A stretch of DNA of 64,000 nucleotides. Source: Clostridia bacterium. GTDB lineage: Bacteria > Bacillota > Clostridia > Oscillospirales > Acutalibacteraceae. The translations under genes were made by a program, and so were the position numbers. The stretch covers positions 1 to 64,000 of the forward strand of contig JAFSBZ010000006.1 in the NCBI GenBank assembly GCA_017437005.1, given 5' to 3'. This document shows, piece after piece, positions 61,832 to 64,000 of the stretch (the first letter of the stretch is position 1; each line of letters begins with the position of its first letter). Under the pieces are notes generated by a model. It did not search any database and was not told the DNA's origin. It worked only from the letters and a program-made list of their open reading frames with translations.

Positions 61832-61858
61832 AAAGCGAGGTGAAATTCACCTCGCTTT
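61832..61858. terminator. Terminator hairpin of unit A
   Basis: A 13-bp perfect stem (61832-61844 with 61846-61858, AAAGCGAGGTGAA and complement). It can also serve the minus-strand gene ending at 61873. Confidence 0.85.
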
Positions 61859-61872
61859 CTATGATGATTATA

Positions 61873-62709
61873 TTAGTTTGGATTTAATATGGAAGCATAC
61901 TTGTCATAATCATAAATACAAACATCCCCCGAAATCATTACTTTACCAACAATCACATTTCCAACACCAAAACCTTCGATATTCTCGGGGAACAAAGGTC
62001 GTGCAATTATAATTTTCAATTGACCGAAATCTGTTATAATATTTGCCCAATAATAATTGTTTAAATCCATACCAAGCATATTTAGTGAAATTTTATTGCA
62101 CATTGTGATGGTACCGCATATATCCACTAAATTATCAAAACAATGTTCTTTATTACTTCTTTCCTCGGCAGTTAAATTAGCGTTGTTATTTACAAGATAA
62201 TTCGTGGCAACAACCAATCCATCTTTCATTAAAAGTTTTTGACCGTCTGCAGACGGTGCAGCACTGTTGGCATAAGTTTTTTCGTCTTGATAAATATTTA
62301 CATTAACGGCAAAAGCAACTACCTGTGCTTCTATGATACTATCACTTTCAATAACATCCAATACTTGCTCGTTCACTAAACGAACCGCTACTAATCCGTT
62401 CCCATCCGGACGAGTTGCAAGATAACTACCATCACATTCATCGATGGCAGTTACAATTTTCAGTTTCCACAAATCTTCTGATGTGTGATGCATTTTTATT
62501 TCGCCAATTTGAGCCGAATTATCATCAATGACACCTTCGATTACTAGTTGCAGACGTTCTTGCACGTGGGGATAATAATTAAACGTAACTTTCTTATCAT
62601 TTGGCTTTCTTACAATGTTTTTTGCCATTTTTGCAAAAGCAACACAGGAATCACCATACAATTCATCATCCATTTCAAAAACAAATTTATTAAACAAGTA
62701 TCTATCCAT
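61873..62709 (-). CDS. Hypothetical protein, 278 aa
   Basis: I do not recognise the family. The protein opens MDRYLFNKFVFEMDDELYGD, is soluble and acidic, with no signal peptide or membrane helix. The C-terminal third (about 195-270) is beta-rich (VDICGTITMC, GVGNVIVGKVMISGDVCIYD), suggesting an OB- or barrel-like fold. It lies between repeated units A and B, probably monocistronic. AT-rich composition and neighbours suggest an accessory gene. Confidence 0.7.
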   Translation of the reverse strand: MDRYLFNKFVFEMDDELYGDSCVAFAKMAKNIVRKPNDKKVTFNYYPHVQERLQLVIEGVIDDNSAQIGEIKMHHTSEDLWKLKIVTAIDECDGSYLATRPDGNGLVAVRLVNEQVLDVIESDSIIEAQVVAFAVNVNIYQDEKTYANSAAPSADGQKLLMKDGLVVATNYLVNNNANLTAEERSNKEHCFDNLVDICGTITMCNKISLNMLGMDLNNYYWANIITDFGQLKIIIARPLFPENIEGFGVGNVIVGKVMISGDVCIYDYDKYASILNPN

Positions 62710-62890
62710 ATAATTACCTACCGTTTCGAATTTTATTTATTGTAAATCAATAATAGCGTGCTTGATGTACTATAAAACGGACTTTACAAAATTATATCAC
62801 GTTTTATTTTAAAAGTAAATCCTGCAGTATAAATCTCCACCGTTTACAAATACTAACATCACAATTTGTAATTTAAGGAGAAATGCATAT

Positions 62891-62929
62891 ATGAAAGCAA
62901 CAGGAATAGTGAGAAGAATAGAAGAATGA
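62891..62929 (+). pseudogene. Remnant of a SpoVT/AbrB-type gene, copy B
   Basis: ATG at 62891 behind AAGGAG, encoding MKATGIVRRIEE then TGA, 12 codons. Same start as copy A, different stop. Following bases align with copy A, so both derive from one shortened ancestor. Confidence 0.65.
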
Positions 62930-63038
62930 GATATAATAACACCAAGAGCTATAAAGCTGCATAAACGTTGGGATTGCAAGCAGTTTTTAAAGAAAAATTT
63001 TCGACAAAAAACAGCATATTTCGACTTATACATAGCAA

Positions 63039-63063
63039 AAGCGGAGTGAATTTCACTCCGCTT
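63039..63063. terminator. Terminator hairpin of unit B
   Basis: A 12-bp perfect stem (63039-63050 with 63052-63063); also lies just beyond the end of the minus-strand gene at 63074. Confidence 0.8.
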
Positions 63064-63073
63064 GTTGTTATGC

Positions 63074-63451
63074 TTAATTAATCTTTTTATAGGTATTATC
63101 TCCATTTTTAAGCGTTCCTGTTATCGCATTAAAATCATAGACGATTCTTCCGCTTTCGCCAGGTTCTCTAAATGAAGCTTCAAAACCCGAAACATTCCAA
63201 TAACCGCTTTCCACGCTTAAAATTGATCCTGTTTTCGCATTCATCAAAACTTTGGTTGCTTCTCCGTCGGATTCAAATTCAATAGTTCTTATAGTATTAC
63301 AACCATATTTTTCAAGATATGTAATTTCTCCTTGCCAAACGCCAACCACTCGTGGTTTGACAGTAAAAAGCATAACAAGAAAAACAACAAGAATTACCGC
63401 AACAATTCCTAGTGCTATGAGAATTTTTTTGTTTTTAAGTATTGTGTTCAT
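63074..63451 (-). CDS. Small membrane-anchored protein, 125 aa
   Basis: An N-terminal membrane helix (about residues 9-31) follows a basic start, and a ~90-residue beta-rich exposed domain contains VVGVWQGEITYLE and SGYWNVSGFEA, resembling small lipocalin-like domains. No family is assigned. The ATG follows AAGGAGAAA. It begins 20 bp after the gene at 63472 and may share its transcript. Confidence 0.75.
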   Translation of the reverse strand: MNTILKNKKILIALGIVAVILVVFLVMLFTVKPRVVGVWQGEITYLEKYGCNTIRTIEFESDGEATKVLMNAKTGSILSVESGYWNVSGFEASFREPGESGRIVYDFNAITGTLKNGDNTYKKIN

Positions 63452-63471
63452 ATTTTTTCTCCTTACTGTTA

Positions 63472-63747
63472 TTATGTTTTTATAATTCTTTTGAATTCCT
63501 CAAACATTTCAATTGCTTTTTCTTTTGGAATTTTTGACACAGGCATATCCGCATAATCTTCGCATAAACAAACGAAATCCGGAATATCTTTTAGACTTCC
63601 AAATTTAATTGACAGCATAGAAAACATAGCATCAACAAACTTGCCGCATTCAATTTCATCTGCTGTTATGCGTGAATCTCCAAAATACACCCTCCCAAAT
63701 TCCTCTAATGGCAAGGCAATATATCCATGAAAATTCCAATTATCCAA
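63472..63747 (-). CDS. Hypothetical protein, 91 aa, divergent from an XRE regulator
   Basis: An acidic soluble protein beginning MDNWNFHGYIALPLEEF; no family recognised. The TTG at 63747 is chosen because AGGAGGTG ends 5 nt upstream; an earlier TTG at 63765 overlaps that site. It is divergent from the XRE gene across an operator-like palindrome, so it is probably controlled by it. Confidence 0.7.
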   Translation of the reverse strand: MDNWNFHGYIALPLEEFGRVYFGDSRITADEIECGKFVDAMFSMLSIKFGSLKDIPDFVCLCEDYADMPVSKIPKEKAIEMFEEFKRIIKT

Positions 63748-63780
63748 ATGAACACCTCCTATCAAAAACGAGTAACAAAA

Positions 63781-63812
63781 TGTTACATTTTTATTGTAAC
63801 AAATTGTTACAA
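63781..63812. promoter_or_regulatory. Operator-like TTGTAACA palindromes
   Basis: TTGTAACA (63794-63801) and TGTTACAA (63805-63812) form a perfect inverted repeat with a 3-bp spacer. A further TGTTACA half-site is at 63781-63787. It lies between the divergent genes and suits an XRE repressor. Confidence 0.7.
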
Positions 63813-63832
63813 TAATGTCAAGGGGTGATTGG

Positions 63833-64000
63833 ATGGTTGGACTAAAAAATATTCGAAAGAAAAGAAATTTGAATCAACAGAAGGTTGCTATGGATTTGAA
63901 TATTTCCAGAGAAGCACTTTCCTACTATGAAAACGGAAAAAGAGAACCTTCTCTTGATCTTTTAGTACAAATGTCGAAATACTTTAATGTTTCAATCAAT
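63833..64000 (+). CDS. XRE family regulator, 3' end missing
   Basis: The first 56 codons of a Cro/C1-type helix-turn-helix protein, cut by the window end. The motif runs IRKKRNLNQQKVAMDLNIS, then REALSYYENGKREPSLDLL, the standard XRE fold. ATG at 63833 follows AGGGGTGAT. The palindrome just upstream is its likely operator. Confidence 0.88.
   Translation, partial: MVGLKNIRKKRNLNQQKVAMDLNISREALSYYENGKREPSLDLLVQMSKYFNVSIN

Larger units (their letters stand above)
61641..61870 (+). repeat. Repeated unit A (decayed SpoVT/AbrB start plus tail and terminator)
   Basis: It shares with 62851-63072 an upstream segment, a GGAG ribosome site, the codons for MKATGIVRRIE, a CATAAAC junction, a tail with AGCATATTT and TATACATAGCAAAAGCG, and a final hairpin of the same design. 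Similarity is strong but not perfect, so the copies are old. Confidence 0.75.
62851..63072 (+). repeat. Repeated unit B (decayed SpoVT/AbrB start plus tail and terminator)
   Basis: The second copy of the unit at 61641-61870, in the same orientation about 1.2 kb away, with the gene at 61873-62709 between. The end hairpin is AAGCGGAGTGAA with complement (63039-63063). Confidence 0.75.

Noticed and set aside
1-64000. CRISPR array, tRNA, rRNA or prophage
   Set aside because: No regularly spaced repeats, no cloverleaf with CCA-end context, no rRNA segments and no phage structural genes were seen on either strand.

Overview
The window reads as a chromosomal stretch around the replication origin of a low-GC Gram-positive anaerobe. 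It most resembles a gut or rumen clostridium of the Oscillospiraceae/Ruminococcaceae type. This rests on the block dnaA-dnaN-S4 protein-recF-remB-gyrB-gyrA, AT-rich promoters with TATAAT/TTGAAA boxes, purine-rich ribosome binding sites with many TTG starts, dockerin-bearing secreted proteins, and families common in Clostridia (IreB, CPBP proteases, VTC/DUF4956, YitT). The genus is inference. No rRNA, tRNA, CRISPR array, prophage or large transposon was seen.

Layout. 0-1.6 kb (minus): the start of an SPFH membrane protein and an unrecognised partner. 1.7-11.6 kb (plus): housekeeping genes rsmA, ireB, murI, DUF1934, argS, nicotinate phosphoribosyltransferase, a lipoprotein, lon, engB and a nitroreductase. 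11.7-15.9 kb: a TetR regulator with operator-like palindromes in its promoter, then a 1110-residue secreted leucine-rich-repeat protein ending in a dockerin. 15.9-18.9 kb: acpP, then nagA overlapping a ROK-like kinase. 18.9-21.7 kb (minus): a REP-associated tyrosine transposase that itself contains REP-like palindromes, queG, tadA and a CPBP protease. 21.7-30.5 kb (minus): the origin block, with oriC in the dnaA-dnaN gap (two 25-bp direct repeats carrying DnaA boxes) and a DnaA box inside the dnaA promoter. trmO, not rpmH/rnpA, lies upstream of dnaA.

30.6-41.4 kb is mixed: trmO, an AraC regulator, a dockerin-bearing glucosaminidase, an MmgE/PrpD protein with alanine dehydrogenase, YitT, LysR, an EamA transporter, luxS and nadE. 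A 675-bp gap then holds a minus-strand small transcription unit with a 55-residue basic ORF, and a plus-strand promoter and terminator defining a transcript of about 80 nt. 41.4-47.8 kb: a 1648-residue secreted endonuclease I protein, a 50-residue peptide gene and an alkaline phosphatase lipoprotein, plausibly acting together on extracellular DNA and phosphate.

48-55.9 kb is the most system-like region: an FtsX-type permease with its ATPase, a 58-residue ORF, an OmpR-type two-component system, a VTC-domain protein, a DUF4956 membrane protein and a Cthe_2159-like beta-helix lipoprotein. The promoters of the ABC pair and the VTC operon share an 11-bp-spaced TTTCAAT direct repeat, which suggests one regulon under the embedded response regulator. 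55.9-58.7 kb (minus): a licB-licA-licC phosphocholine set. 58.8-61.5 kb (plus): a Ktr/Trk potassium system and two small genes. 61.5-64 kb is accessory: two decayed copies of the start of a SpoVT/AbrB gene in repeated units of about 220 bp, three unrecognised genes, and an XRE regulator cut by the window end behind a TTGTAACA operator.
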